From Tunicatimonas pelagia (lineage in GTDB: Bacteria > Bacteroidota > Bacteroidia > Cytophagales > Cyclobacteriaceae), in the NCBI RefSeq assembly GCF_030506325.1, contig NZ_CP120683.1, positions 6,204,501 to 6,268,500 on the forward strand: a stretch of 64,000 nucleotides of DNA. Direction: 5' to 3'. The notes beneath the pieces were generated by a model. That model had not been told where the DNA came from, did no database searches, and saw nothing but the letters and a program-made list of their open reading frames with translations. The position numbers and the translations under genes were made by a program. Shown here in pieces: positions 8,371 through 18,335 of the stretch. Numbering within the stretch: position 1 is the stretch's first letter; each line of letters opens with the position of its first letter.

Positions 8371-11300
8371 ATGAGTATCTCAGAAATATCTATAAAACGT
8401 CCGTCGCTGATTATTGTATTGTTTTCAGTGACCGTATTAGCCGGGTTGTTTGCCTTGCCCCGTATTGGTTATCAATTACTACCCGATATTGCCGCTCCGG
8501 TACTGACCGTCACCACCATTTACCCCGGAGCATCGCCCAGCGAAGTAGAGAACAGTGTAACCCGGGAGATTGAAGACGCGGTAGCCGATCTAGAAAGCAT
8601 TGATAATATTGTATCCAAATCATTAGAAGGTGCTTCACTCGTAATTATCACTTTCAACTCAGGAACTGATATTGATACCCGCTTAGAAGAAGCTCAGCGT
8701 AACCTCAATAACGTTACCAGTAATTTGCCCGACGACGCACTCGACCCTTCTATCTCCAAAATTTCACCCAGCGATTTGCCGATTATGCAGATCAGTGCTA
8801 CCGCGAACCTTAGTGGAAAAGCGTTCTACAGTGAGATGGACGATCAAATTGTCCCTCAACTTCAGCAAGTAAAAGGAGTAGCTGCCGTCAATATGCTGGG
8901 AGGCGAGGAGCGGGAAATTCGGGTAGCTATCAACCCCGATAAGCTTGAGTACTACGGCTTATCACTGTTGCAAGTTACCCAAACAATTGGGCAGGCAAAT
9001 ATGGAATTCCCTACCGGAAGTGTGAAGAGTGAAGGGAATGACATTACGGTTCGCCTCGCCGGTAAGTTTTCAGACTTGGATCAGATTCGGGAGCTAATCG
9101 TTAAGTCAACCGAGACGGGTAGCGCCGTTCGGGTGAGGGATGTGGCGCAGGTAATTGACGGAATTAAAGAAACCGCCAGCATTGCCCGACTCAATGGGGA
9201 AGATGCTATCACGCTTCGAGTGCAAAAGCAAGGCGACGCCAATACCGTAGACGTGAGTGAGGCAGTGAGAGTACGTCTGGACGAGCTAGAGAAACGTTAT
9301 GCTGATAGTGGACTGGCTTTCGATGTAGCTCAAGATGAATCTGAGTTTACGTTACAGGCTGTGGAGGCTGTACTACACGATCTGGTCATTGCGGTCATCT
9401 TTGTGGCAATAGTGATGCTATTTTTTCTACACAGCTTTCGCAATGCCCTGATCATTATGGTGGCTATTCCGGTATCATTGATCTCTACGGTAGCCTTCAT
9501 GTACTTGCTGGGGTACACCTTCAACCTGATGACACTGCTTGCCATGTCACTGGCAATTGGTATTTTGGTAGATGATTCCATCGTGGTATTAGAAAATATC
9601 TATCGCCACATGGAAATGGGCAAAAAAACTTGGCGAGCCGTTCTGGATGGAACCAAAGAGATTGGCCTTACCGCTTTGGCCATCACGCTGGTGATCGTCA
9701 TTGTATTCATTCCGGTCACCTTTGTTGAATCACTAATTGGTGATGTATTTCGTCAGTTTTCGTGGACAGTGGTTGTTGCAACCAGCTTTAGCTTACTAGT
9801 AGCCTTCACCATCATTCCCTGGCTCATGTCGCGGTTCTCAAAAGTTTCTCATCTGAATCCCAAAAATCCGTTTGAGTGGGTGCTAGTTCAGTTTGAGCGC
9901 GGTTTAACCAACCTCACCAACTTCTACGAACGGTCGCTGCGCTGGACACTTTCACGCAAGTGGGTGGTGATGACGGTCGTGGTAGTGCTCTTTGGTTTCA
10001 CGGGTTGGGTGATGAGCTTGGGAATTGTGGGGCAGGAGCAGTTTTCTTCTGGGGATAAAGGAGAGTTTTCGCTTACGCTGGAGTACGCCAAGAGCACTTC
10101 AATCCGCAGTAACAACCTAGCTACCCAAAAGGTAGAACAATGGTTGCTGGAGCAACCCGAGGTAACTACCGTACTAGCGAATGTAGGAGGCCCGAGTGTA
10201 GGGATTGGCAGTACCGGACTGGGTAATCCTTATCTGTCCGAACTCAATGTGAAGTTGGTAGACAAGGAAGAGCGAGCGCGAAATACGGAGGAGTTTATGA
10301 TTGATATGATGGAAACGGTGCGCGAAGAATATAGCGGAGTAGAAGTAGGTGGCTCGGTGATTGGGCTGGTGCAGTCGGGTACTGCTCCCATTGAAATTAC
10401 CCTGAGCGGAGCGGACTACAATCAGTTGGTAGCCAGCGGTGAGCAGTTGAAAACGCTTATCGAGCGTACCTCCGGGGCTAACGATGTGGAGGTATCAGTA
10501 GATGCCGGAAAACCCGAAGTATCGGTTACTATTGATCGGGATAAGATGGCTGAGTTTGGGTTGAATATCGCTACAGTAGGAGCCACGCTTCAGAATGCCT
10601 TCACGGGCAACGATGATAGTGAGTACCGCGATGGGGCTTACGAATATGATATCCGCGTACAGCTAGACGCGTTTGATCGCCGTAACCCTTCCGATGTTAA
10701 GAATATAACATTTGTCAATCAAGACGGAGCCCCCGTCAAGCTTTCGCAGTTTGCCAGTGTTTCTCAGACCAACGGCCCTTCCGTGCTGGAGCGGAAAGAT
10801 CGCCGCCCTTCGGTAACGGTTACCTCGTTCGCGCTGGGAGTACCTACGGGGACGTTGGCGCAAGCGATTGACGAGCAAATGAGTCAGGCGGCTTTTCTGC
10901 AACCCGTAGAGTACGAATGGGGTGGCGAAATCAAAGACCAAAACGAGAGTTTTGGGGCACTAGGCGGAGCCTTCGGGATATCGCTTATTCTGATTTACTT
11001 GGTTTTGGTAGCGCTGTACGATGATTTTATCGATCCACTAGTAGTATTATTATCTATTCCGGTGGCACTGATTGGGTCGCTGCTCGCCCTCGCACTTTCT
11101 ATGTCTACGCTAAGCGTATTCGCCATTCTGGGAGTAATTATGCTGCTCGGATTGGTAGCCAAGAATGCCATCCTGATCGTCGATTTTGCGGGTGAGCTTA
11201 AGCGGGGCGGAATGCCGACCCGACAGGCCGTAGTACAAGCTGGGCAGGAGCGTCTGCGTCCAATTCTGATGACTACTTTGGCAATGGTAATCGGTATGCT

Positions 11301-11508
11301 TCCGATTGCGGTAGCTGACGGAGCCGGAGCCGAGTGGAAAAGTGCGATGGCTTGGGTAATCATTGGTGGTTTGTTGTCATCGCTGTTGCTCACTATATAC
11401 GTCGTTCCTATTGTATACGACTTCGTGGATTGGGTTAAAGCTAAGGTAAATTCTGCGAAGAAAGAGGAAGAAACCAGGGAGCAAAAATTGAAGCCAGCCC
11501 AAGCCTAA
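8371..11508 (+). CDS. RND efflux pump, inner-membrane permease (AcrB/HAE1-like)
   Basis: This is a full-length proton-antiport RND permease (1045 aa). Twelve transmembrane helices lie in two blocks with two large periplasmic loops. The N-terminus ISEISIKRPSLIIVLFSVTVLAGLFALPRIGYQLLPDI is diagnostic. The proton-relay acidic pair is present in TM4 (LAIGILVDDSIVVLENIYRHM), and the second block carries GLVAKNAILIVDFAGEL and QERLRPILMTTLAM. The C-terminus is a short charged cytoplasmic tail. It completes the TetR-controlled tripartite pump with the two preceding genes. Multidrug or bile-salt-like substrates are likely from family precedent; the exact substrate cannot be inferred. Confidence 0.96.
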   Translation: MSISEISIKRPSLIIVLFSVTVLAGLFALPRIGYQLLPDIAAPVLTVTTIYPGASPSEVENSVTREIEDAVADLESIDNIVSKSLEGASLVIITFNSGTDIDTRLEEAQRNLNNVTSNLPDDALDPSISKISPSDLPIMQISATANLSGKAFYSEMDDQIVPQLQQVKGVAAVNMLGGEEREIRVAINPDKLEYYGLSLLQVTQTIGQANMEFPTGSVKSEGNDITVRLAGKFSDLDQIRELIVKSTETGSAVRVRDVAQVIDGIKETASIARLNGEDAITLRVQKQGDANTVDVSEAVRVRLDELEKRYADSGLAFDVAQDESEFTLQAVEAVLHDLVIAVIFVAIVMLFFLHSFRNALIIMVAIPVSLISTVAFMYLLGYTFNLMTLLAMSLAIGILVDDSIVVLENIYRHMEMGKKTWRAVLDGTKEIGLTALAITLVIVIVFIPVTFVESLIGDVFRQFSWTVVVATSFSLLVAFTIIPWLMSRFSKVSHLNPKNPFEWVLVQFERGLTNLTNFYERSLRWTLSRKWVVMTVVVVLFGFTGWVMSLGIVGQEQFSSGDKGEFSLTLEYAKSTSIRSNNLATQKVEQWLLEQPEVTTVLANVGGPSVGIGSTGLGNPYLSELNVKLVDKEERARNTEEFMIDMMETVREEYSGVEVGGSVIGLVQSGTAPIEITLSGADYNQLVASGEQLKTLIERTSGANDVEVSVDAGKPEVSVTIDRDKMAEFGLNIATVGATLQNAFTGNDDSEYRDGAYEYDIRVQLDAFDRRNPSDVKNITFVNQDGAPVKLSQFASVSQTNGPSVLERKDRRPSVTVTSFALGVPTGTLAQAIDEQMSQAAFLQPVEYEWGGEIKDQNESFGALGGAFGISLILIYLVLVALYDDFIDPLVVLLSIPVALIGSLLALALSMSTLSVFAILGVIMLLGLVAKNAILIVDFAGELKRGGMPTRQAVVQAGQERLRPILMTTLAMVIGMLPIAVADGAGAEWKSAMAWVIIGGLLSSLLLTIYVVPIVYDFVDWVKAKVNSAKKEEETREQKLKPAQA

Positions 11509-11557
11509 ACTGGCTAATGGGGTGGCAACATAGTTCATTCATTTTAAAGTAATCAGT

Positions 11558-11704
11558 ATGAAAACTTCTTATGCATCGAGGACTACCGTAACAGTCCAAT
11601 ACTTAGCCGGCTGGAAACAGGCACAAAAAAACTTTAACCAATTTTTAGACGAAGTGCATCGTAGAAAGAAGCGAGAAAAAGTTTCCACTCAAGTGCCTAA
11701 ATAG
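11558..11704 (+). CDS. Small basic protein (48 aa), paralogue of the small gene at 3972
   Basis: This short gene lies 49 bases after the RND pump and on the same strand. The product has a hydrophobic/aromatic core, VQYLAGWKQAQKNFNQFL, followed by a basic tail (HRRKKREK). The core aligns without gaps to the 49-aa product at 3972 (Y-L-x-G-W-x-x-A-x-x-N-F shared). Both genes follow efflux gene sets. No signal peptide and no known domain are seen. A single amphipathic helix with a positively charged end could bind nucleic acid or the inner face of the membrane; this is inference only. Confidence 0.65.
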   Translation: MKTSYASRTTVTVQYLAGWKQAQKNFNQFLDEVHRRKKREKVSTQVPK

Positions 11705-12079
11705 CTAAAGAATAATGTGAAAAACTCATAGCACGAATCCTATAAATTTTTATCAAATGCAAAGTAAGGGAAAGGATGTTCAATGGAACTTGGTGATAAG
11801 AGCGCAACACAACCAGATATGGTTATTTTCGGAGCGACGTTCTGCCTCAACCTTCCTTGAGCAGCCCCCTTCTGACCAGAGTAAAGGAAAAAACAGACAA
11901 AAACCGTAAAGCTTACAAACGGTAGAATATTCAAGCTGCCGTTCAAAAGTAATTAGCATTTCGTAGGGCTGATTAGCGGAAGTATCAGCCAATTTCAGAG
12001 AAGCAAACGAGACAGACGGTCCGTTATGCTACTAGCTTTTTTACCCTCAACGAATAAAAACACCTTAACCTTACTGAGG
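11705..12079. other. Intergenic region, 375 bases
   Basis: No convincing gene is seen. Two overlapping minus-strand frames of 68-70 codons exist, but they shadow each other and show no domain or signal. A weak inverted repeat (AACGG ... CCGTT, flanking GAATATTC) and a GCTGAT/ATCAGC pair lie in the second half. The region probably holds the promoter of the glycosyltransferase pair. Confidence 0.4.
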
Positions 12080-13069
12080 ATGGAACTCTCAATCGTCATT
12101 CCACTCTATAACGAAGAAAAAAATGTACCGCTCTTGTTATCAAGATTAGAGCAGGCACTAGCAAGTTATCAATATGAACTGATTCTGGTCGATGATGGGT
12201 CTACCGATCAGACCATCAGCCAAATTCATCTTCATGCTAACCACCGGGTTCGTTTGGTTTCACTAAACTACAATCAGGGACAGACCTACGCCATGAAAAA
12301 AGGGATTGCGCTAGCCGATGGTGACTATATTGTTACGATGGACGGAGACCTGCAAAATGATCCTTCGGACATTCCCCGCCTACTCAATAAGCTGGTTGAA
12401 GGTGGATACGACATGGTAGCGGGTTACCGGAAAAAACGAAAAGATCCTTGGCACCATACTTTTCCCAGTCGGTTGGCTAATTGGGTGATTCGTACCACCA
12501 CGGGCGTACACGTGCGGGACTACGGCTGTACGTTAAAGGTCTTTCGCGCCAATTTAGCCAAATCTTTAGATTTGCACGGGGAGCTGCATCGCTTTATTCC
12601 GGTTCTGGCGCACCTTCAGGGAGCCCGTATTGGCGAACTACCGGTGCACCACGCACCTCGTCTGCACGGCAAGTCAAACTATGGCCTGAATCGTACATTT
12701 AAAGTAATCAGCGATTTGTTACTCGTGCTTTTCTTTAAGAAATACTGGTCCCGAGCGATGCATCTCTTCGGTACTGTCGGTCTTTTACTCGTGGCAGCAG
12801 GGAGCATTACGTTAACCTATTTGATCGGGGTTAAGCTACTTGGGTACGATATTGGCGGACGCCCGCTCTTACTACTGGGTATGATGTCAGTTTTAGGAGG
12901 ATTGCAATTTGTCTCCTTCGGGTTTATTGCGGAGATGCTCTATCGCTTGCACCAACGGCAACCCGCTGAGAGTTCGGAAGTAACTGACTTCAATCGACTT
13001 CCTTCGGCATCTCCTGATACCACTGAAACGCTGCCTTGGCGGGCTTCATCTTCTTCAATGCACGTATAA
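12080..13069 (+). CDS. Family 2 glycosyltransferase, polyprenyl-phosphate sugar transferase type (GtrB/ArnC-like)
   Basis: This is a GT-A fold transferase that most likely loads a sugar from an NDP donor onto a polyprenyl phosphate at the inner membrane. Visible are MELSIVIPLYNEEKNVPLLL, the nucleotide-binding VDDGSTDQT, the metal-binding DGDLQNDP, and two C-terminal hydrophobic helices (FGTVGLLLVAAGSITLTYLIG and PLLLLGMMSVLGGLQFVSFGF). I chose ATG 12080; the earlier ATG at 12026 adds an unlike N-terminus. Its stop TAA shares a base with the start of the ArnT-like gene, so donor-lipid synthesis and sugar transfer appear directly coupled, as in arn and gtr systems. Confidence 0.9.
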   Translation: MELSIVIPLYNEEKNVPLLLSRLEQALASYQYELILVDDGSTDQTISQIHLHANHRVRLVSLNYNQGQTYAMKKGIALADGDYIVTMDGDLQNDPSDIPRLLNKLVEGGYDMVAGYRKKRKDPWHHTFPSRLANWVIRTTTGVHVRDYGCTLKVFRANLAKSLDLHGELHRFIPVLAHLQGARIGELPVHHAPRLHGKSNYGLNRTFKVISDLLLVLFFKKYWSRAMHLFGTVGLLLVAAGSITLTYLIGVKLLGYDIGGRPLLLLGMMSVLGGLQFVSFGFIAEMLYRLHQRQPAESSEVTDFNRLPSASPDTTETLPWRASSSSMHV

Positions 13070-14781
13070 TGGTTGAGAGAAATGTCGCCCTGGATAACCG
13101 GGTTTTCTATGGTCTGCTAGTAGCCATTGTAGGGGTATACGTAGCCGGGATAGGAGCTAATAGTATTTGGACTACGCACGAAAGCTACTACGCCGTAGCT
13201 GTGCGTGAAATGTTAGAGTCGGGTGATTGGATGACAATTACCTTCAATGGTGAATTGCGGTTTAATAAGCCGCCACTCACGTATTGGCTGATGGCAGCTT
13301 CTGCATCTGTTTTTGGTTTGAAGGAGTGGGCATTGCGCTTGCCAATCTTGCTGTGCTCATTAGGCACCCTCGTTGTAACCTATCGGTTAGGAGTGGTATT
13401 ATTTAGCAAGGCAGTGGGGCGATGGGCTTTACTGTTCATGGCGGTGAGTTTACAGTTTGCGTGGCTCAAGCACTACGCTTCTCCAGAAATTCCGCTGACC
13501 TTTTTCTTTACCTTAACCATCTACGGGTTTGTCAGGGGCCTACAAGACCAGCGAAAAGGGTATCTATTGCTTGCTTTTACTGCTTTGTCGCTCACGTTAC
13601 TGGTGAAAGGGTGGCCGTATTTTTTGGTAGTGTATACGGTATTGGGAGCTTTTCTCTTACTGCATTACCGCTTCTCTTTATCATCCATTAAGAAAGTCAT
13701 CCCTTGGGGATGGTTCTTAGGAGGAAGCCTAATTGCACTGCTAATTGGACTAAGTTGGTTGGGGCTGATGTACTTGCGCTATGAGGAGGAACTACTCGAG
13801 GTACTACATTTTGAGACCAGTCAACGTGCAGTTCGTAGTAATCAGTCTAGTTTCTGGAAGCAATGGTTTTTTTACCCCGAAGCAATTGTATGGAGTTTCT
13901 TTCCGGGATCGCTCGTGCTATACTATGCTTTATTTTTTTATTTGAAGAAAGGCTTAACCAGCTTACAAAAAATAGCCTTGCCTGTTGCGTGGCTGGGAGT
14001 GATGCTGCTGGGGTTTACCTTGGCTCAAGGCAAACTACCCGCTTATATTCTGCAAGCACATCCGGCTATGGCATTACTGTGCGCTTATTTTGTTGTTCAA
14101 TCTCAGCAAAATAGAAAGGTACAGCAGATTAATGCGTGGTTGTGGGGACTGGCTACCTTTGTTGCTGTCGTATTTTCGGTCAGCTTAGTGATCGCTTTTC
14201 ATCTATCGGTGGCTTGGTACTTGGTGATTGGATTGTTAGCCGGTATAGCCGTACGACAGTACGCTAAGCATTATTTGCAATACGCGCCTACCCTGGCCGT
14301 AGCCTCTACGGTAGTTGCTCTCGCTATTTTGTTTCTTAGCCTTTACCCTTCATTAGAACAATACCGTCCTTATCGCGCTATTCGGCAGGCGATCGCAGAT
14401 CATCAAATTTCGGAAGAAGTGCCGATGGTAGTGGAAGAGCGGTTTATCCACAATATGCCTTTCTATGCGGAGCGAAAGGTGCTGAAAGATCGACAGTATA
14501 CTTGGGCGGACATTGTTCGTATGGAAAAGGAAAAGCCCGTACTTGGGTTGGTAAAAACTGGCCACGCTTTACCAGCAGGATACGAGGTGCTATGGCAAGG
14601 ATGGATATATCGTAAGGGTTCAGAATCGCACGGCTTTCGGTTCATCTTACACTGTTGGTATGCGTTCCAAGGAAATAATCATCACTTTCAGGAGTATCAA
14701 TTGGTTTATCAACCTGCATCAAGTATACCACAGAATCTTCCGGTCGCACTAGATGAGCAGCGTAGGCCACTTGCTGATTGA
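13069..14781 (+). CDS. ArnT-like/PMT-family (GT-C) membrane glycosyltransferase
   Basis: This polytopic GT-C transferase would move a sugar from polyprenyl phosphate to lipid A, another glycan or protein on the periplasmic face. The first periplasmic loop carries NSIWTTHESYYAVAVREMLESGDW and FNGELRFNKPPLTYWLMA, the acidic catalytic region and the KPPL motif typical of ArnT/GT83 proteins. About ten further hydrophobic helices follow, then a C-terminal soluble domain of ~150 residues. ATG 13069 overlaps the GT2 stop (TAATG) and is preferred over an upstream TTG. The acceptor is unknown. Lipid A modification is a guess from the ArnT resemblance. Confidence 0.88.
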   Translation: MVERNVALDNRVFYGLLVAIVGVYVAGIGANSIWTTHESYYAVAVREMLESGDWMTITFNGELRFNKPPLTYWLMAASASVFGLKEWALRLPILLCSLGTLVVTYRLGVVLFSKAVGRWALLFMAVSLQFAWLKHYASPEIPLTFFFTLTIYGFVRGLQDQRKGYLLLAFTALSLTLLVKGWPYFLVVYTVLGAFLLLHYRFSLSSIKKVIPWGWFLGGSLIALLIGLSWLGLMYLRYEEELLEVLHFETSQRAVRSNQSSFWKQWFFYPEAIVWSFFPGSLVLYYALFFYLKKGLTSLQKIALPVAWLGVMLLGFTLAQGKLPAYILQAHPAMALLCAYFVVQSQQNRKVQQINAWLWGLATFVAVVFSVSLVIAFHLSVAWYLVIGLLAGIAVRQYAKHYLQYAPTLAVASTVVALAILFLSLYPSLEQYRPYRAIRQAIADHQISEEVPMVVEERFIHNMPFYAERKVLKDRQYTWADIVRMEKEKPVLGLVKTGHALPAGYEVLWQGWIYRKGSESHGFRFILHCWYAFQGNNHHFQEYQLVYQPASSIPQNLPVALDEQRRPLAD

Positions 14782-14882
14782 AACTAATCCCTTTATTTCG
14801 GAAAAAGCTATTAACAAAAGCTCTTCGTTTAGTAGATCAGAAGGGTCTCGTCAATGGCTTTTCCATACGCGGCCTAATCAGA

Positions 14883-17800
14883 TTATTTCCGCAGTAAGCG
14901 AATGGTTTGGGTGCGCTTGGGAGTTTGTATCGTCAGAAAGTAAACTCCTGGTGCTAGCAACTCCTTTACCTGTATCTGAGCTTGGTTGACGGCAAGGTTA
15001 TACGAGCGTCCCAAAATATCAGATAGCCTAAGCTGATAGTTTCCCGTGAGTGGTTCAGGTAGATAGATTTCTTGCTCAAACGGATTGGGATATACTACCG
15101 CTTTTTCGCTAAGTGGATCATCTAATGAAGTGACAGGATCTTCAGTTTGCTCCACTTCCGCTGCTACTACGTAGGTACGGGTGCTTCCGTCCTGAGCTAC
15201 TACAGTGTAGTCAACCTCTTGGCTGAAATCGTTACTGGAAATTCCACTAATTTGCTGGAACTCACCCACAAATACTTCTGAGCTAGGTGAGGCCGTGAAA
15301 CGGGCTACTAGTGTACTGGGGTCAGTATCTTCGGGTAGCACTAATTTTATGCTATCGTTACTGATAGTGCCCACAACATTGCCCGTCTCTAGTAACATCT
15401 CATAAGAAAGAATATCCTTTTCCGAACTATTGATAACCCGCTCACCCTGACTGAACCAGGTAGTCCATTTTGCAAAGATATAAGGGGTTTCTAGTTCGCC
15501 ATCAGAAGATACCTTGTCTTTGAGTGCAATTCGCCCGACAGCTGGGTTACCATCCTCGTCAATCACATCGAATACCATAAAACGGTCGTCGCTGGAATAG
15601 CTGGGGAAACCTAGAGTATTATTTTCGAATACCATATTAGTTTCACCCGTACTTAGATCAGTAGCAATAATCTGATAAGTTTCATCTTCAGTATCAAACA
15701 GGTCAAAGCAGATGATATTTCGGTTGGTTTTGGAGAAAGATGGGTTGCCAATATTGGTGCCTCGGGGAAGGTTCGTGAAAATCTTCTGAATACTACCATC
15801 GCCGAAGCTGTCTTCGGTATTATCCCACACCCGAATAGCACCCACATCCCAGTATTCAATAGTCTCCCCAAACCCGAAGCCCTGTACTTGGTTAAAAGCA
15901 TCGTATATCAGAAACTCGCCGGAATAATCCCACTCAATGGCATCTGCGTACTGCACTTCCCCGGTGGTAATTCCGTCTTGGGTAGTTGGGTTGAACAGTT
16001 CAAATTGCATAACATTATCCGTATCACGGGTAAGATCAATCACCCAGATTTCCGGCATTTCTCGATTGGGAATGATGGCTAGCCGATTTCCATCTTTGGA
16101 GATACTGAGGTTAGACCAGAATGATTCATCGCTGATAACTTGTTCGTTAAAAGGAGGGGATAATTCAATACCCTGAATCGTTTCATCTTCCGTAATAAAG
16201 AAAGCAGTGCTACCATCATCAGTAATAGTTGGCTTACGATTAACCGTAGAGATTGAGATAGGAGCAAACTCTTCATTAGCTAGATCTACCAAGTACAAGC
16301 TATGCATATTGCCTGCGTTATCCTGGTCTTCCTCATCGGTATTTACTGTCAGTAAAAACTCACTTCCCGCAATGGTAGGCAGCTCATCTCCATCATCATC
16401 TCCACCGCCTCCTGGATTACTATCACCAACCTCTTCGGTAATTCCTACCGCATCAAAGGCGGTTGCTACTACCTGGATTTCAGCAGCGTCAGCACCAAAC
16501 AGATCGTTGGCTGAGTTAAGTAATGCTAGCCGTAGGTCAGAAAATTCTGAACTAGCCGTAAGGTAGGTGGTAAGTGCGTGGTAGTATAGCTCACCCGCCC
16601 GGTCGCGACCAATCTCATTGGCTATCAGGAAGAAAGCTCGATTCGGAATGCCACTATTGATATGAACTCCTCCATTATCTTCTTCTCCGGTATAAATCTC
16701 GGACATATGGTCAGGTTGGAAACCATTATCTCGTAGCGAAGTACCGCCATTGTGAGGCGACTCCATATCGCGAAGAGCACCCGAAGGAAAAACTTGGGTA
16801 TTCACCACATCTTCACCTAGTAGAAAGTCTTCGTTCTCAATCAGCACGCCAAATACGTCGGCAATGTGCTCATTAATAGCCCCTGATTGATTACGGTACA
16901 CTAAGTTAGCCGTGGCATTAATCACCCCGTGGGTCATTTCGTGTCCGCCCACATCTAACGAACCCGCCAAGGGACGGAAGGCAACGTCGCCATTACCGTA
17001 TACCATGAACGTGCCGTTCCAGAAGGCATTATCCATGCCACTGCTATCGTCTTCCACATAATTCACTACCGAGAGAATATTTCCGCCCTCGCCATCAATG
17101 GCTAAGCGATTATGTTTCTGCCGAAAGTAATCATAAGCTATCGAGACATTAACATGGGCTGACACGGCAGCGGGGTCAGCGAATACATTAGTTTCACTGA
17201 ATGAGATACTAACTGATTCCGGCTCAGGCCTACTCAGGGCATCGTAGGTAATCAGCACTCCTTCCAAGTCTTGAATTGATGTTCCGGCGGGACTTTTAAA
17301 TATATCTTTGGAAGCATCAATCAAACCAAAACCATCGGAAGCTTGCCAAACATTGAGGGTTTGGTTTACATTGTTTAAGTCAATACCACTTCCCTGAGAG
17401 GCATTGGTAAGGCGTAGAGGAGACATTGATTGAGTTGCTTGACGAGGAGCAGAATGATGGTGATGAGCATCAGCATCAGCATCAGTTTTTCCGTGGGGTA
17501 GGTGCATTTCAGGGGCGAAGCTACAAGTGAGATTGGTTTTTTGAATCAGTGCCCCGCTTTGGGCATCAATCATAATCTCCCAGTAGTCCAGCATGTTGGG
17601 ACGAGCCATTACCTGCCAGGCTAATTGAGGTGTACCCGTTTCCCAATTGGGTAATATAACCAGCTTGGCTTCGGGACCAGTGTATTGTAGTAGTTTCTTT
17701 TGCGTTTCATTTAGATAACTAACCGCTTCCAGTTGTCCTAAAGCCGCTTGAATGGCATCAGTATCAGTGATGGAAGGGTTCGTATTCAGCAAGTGAGGGG

Positions 17801-18335
17801 TAGGCATATACCGACCGTTCAGCCCCTGCACCGCTCGCTGATTCGCGTGAACAATAATTTCGCTACCGTATATGTCAATTCCCTGATACTGCTGCTGGAG
17901 GCGCAGATGACGATTATTACGAACATCCGTCCACTGCTGCTTGGGAACAAACTCATCATTGGGTGCTGATATTTGCATCAGTTCGGAGACTTCATCTAAA
18001 TAAAGGTTAGCTGCCGACGGAAAATCAGTAGCAATTCGAGCAGCTTGATTGTTAGCAGTAGGCAACTCACCTTTAATTTCCCGAGGTGGCTCTTGCCCTC
18101 GCGCGCCTCTTACCTGGAGGTTAAGCGAAGAAAGTGAGCCTTTCAGGTTGGGCATAAAATTAGCCTGACGAGCGGACTTGCTTTTCGCTCCGTTACGGGT
18201 TTGGTACTTAAACGAAGGCTTCTGAATTTCTTGGGAACGCTGTTTCTTTACTTCCCAGGCCTCTGACTGGGCAAACAACAGGCTACTTCCCAATAAGCAG
18301 CCGAATAGCAATAGTAGTGGTAATATGCGGGTCAT
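14883..18335 (-). CDS. Secreted M4 (thermolysin-like) metalloprotease with beta-propeller and T9SS-type C-terminal domain
   Basis: This is a large extracellular zinc protease (1150 aa). In order: signal peptide (LLLLFGCLLGSSLLFAQ); FTP/PepSY-type propeptide (~90-270); an Asp/Ala/His-rich linker (DADADAHHHH); the M4 catalytic domain with HEMTHG at 465-470 (zinc His465 and His469, catalytic Glu466), Glu489 in INEHIADVFG as third ligand, and GGVHINSG near 555; a WD40/TolB-like propeller (~690-1000); a Ser/Thr-type beta domain resembling DUF5018 (~1010-1075); and a C-terminal sorting domain (VYPNPF ... GVYFLTI ... QTIRLLRK) that directs type IX secretion. The start overlaps the stop of the preceding lipoprotein gene by 4 bases, so the two are cotranslated. 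Confidence 0.93.
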   Translation of the reverse strand: MTRILPLLLLFGCLLGSSLLFAQSEAWEVKKQRSQEIQKPSFKYQTRNGAKSKSARQANFMPNLKGSLSSLNLQVRGARGQEPPREIKGELPTANNQAARIATDFPSAANLYLDEVSELMQISAPNDEFVPKQQWTDVRNNRHLRLQQQYQGIDIYGSEIIVHANQRAVQGLNGRYMPTPHLLNTNPSITDTDAIQAALGQLEAVSYLNETQKKLLQYTGPEAKLVILPNWETGTPQLAWQVMARPNMLDYWEIMIDAQSGALIQKTNLTCSFAPEMHLPHGKTDADADAHHHHSAPRQATQSMSPLRLTNASQGSGIDLNNVNQTLNVWQASDGFGLIDASKDIFKSPAGTSIQDLEGVLITYDALSRPEPESVSISFSETNVFADPAAVSAHVNVSIAYDYFRQKHNRLAIDGEGGNILSVVNYVEDDSSGMDNAFWNGTFMVYGNGDVAFRPLAGSLDVGGHEMTHGVINATANLVYRNQSGAINEHIADVFGVLIENEDFLLGEDVVNTQVFPSGALRDMESPHNGGTSLRDNGFQPDHMSEIYTGEEDNGGVHINSGIPNRAFFLIANEIGRDRAGELYYHALTTYLTASSEFSDLRLALLNSANDLFGADAAEIQVVATAFDAVGITEEVGDSNPGGGGDDDGDELPTIAGSEFLLTVNTDEEDQDNAGNMHSLYLVDLANEEFAPISISTVNRKPTITDDGSTAFFITEDETIQGIELSPPFNEQVISDESFWSNLSISKDGNRLAIIPNREMPEIWVIDLTRDTDNVMQFELFNPTTQDGITTGEVQYADAIEWDYSGEFLIYDAFNQVQGFGFGETIEYWDVGAIRVWDNTEDSFGDGSIQKIFTNLPRGTNIGNPSFSKTNRNIICFDLFDTEDETYQIIATDLSTGETNMVFENNTLGFPSYSSDDRFMVFDVIDEDGNPAVGRIALKDKVSSDGELETPYIFAKWTTWFSQGERVINSSEKDILSYEMLLETGNVVGTISNDSIKLVLPEDTDPSTLVARFTASPSSEVFVGEFQQISGISSNDFSQEVDYTVVAQDGSTRTYVVAAEVEQTEDPVTSLDDPLSEKAVVYPNPFEQEIYLPEPLTGNYQLRLSDILGRSYNLAVNQAQIQVKELLAPGVYFLTIQTPKRTQTIRLLRK

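Noticed and set aside
11740-11992. Two overlapping minus-strand frames of 68-70 codons
   Set aside because: They shadow each other, show no domain, and the hydrophobic stretch looks chance.
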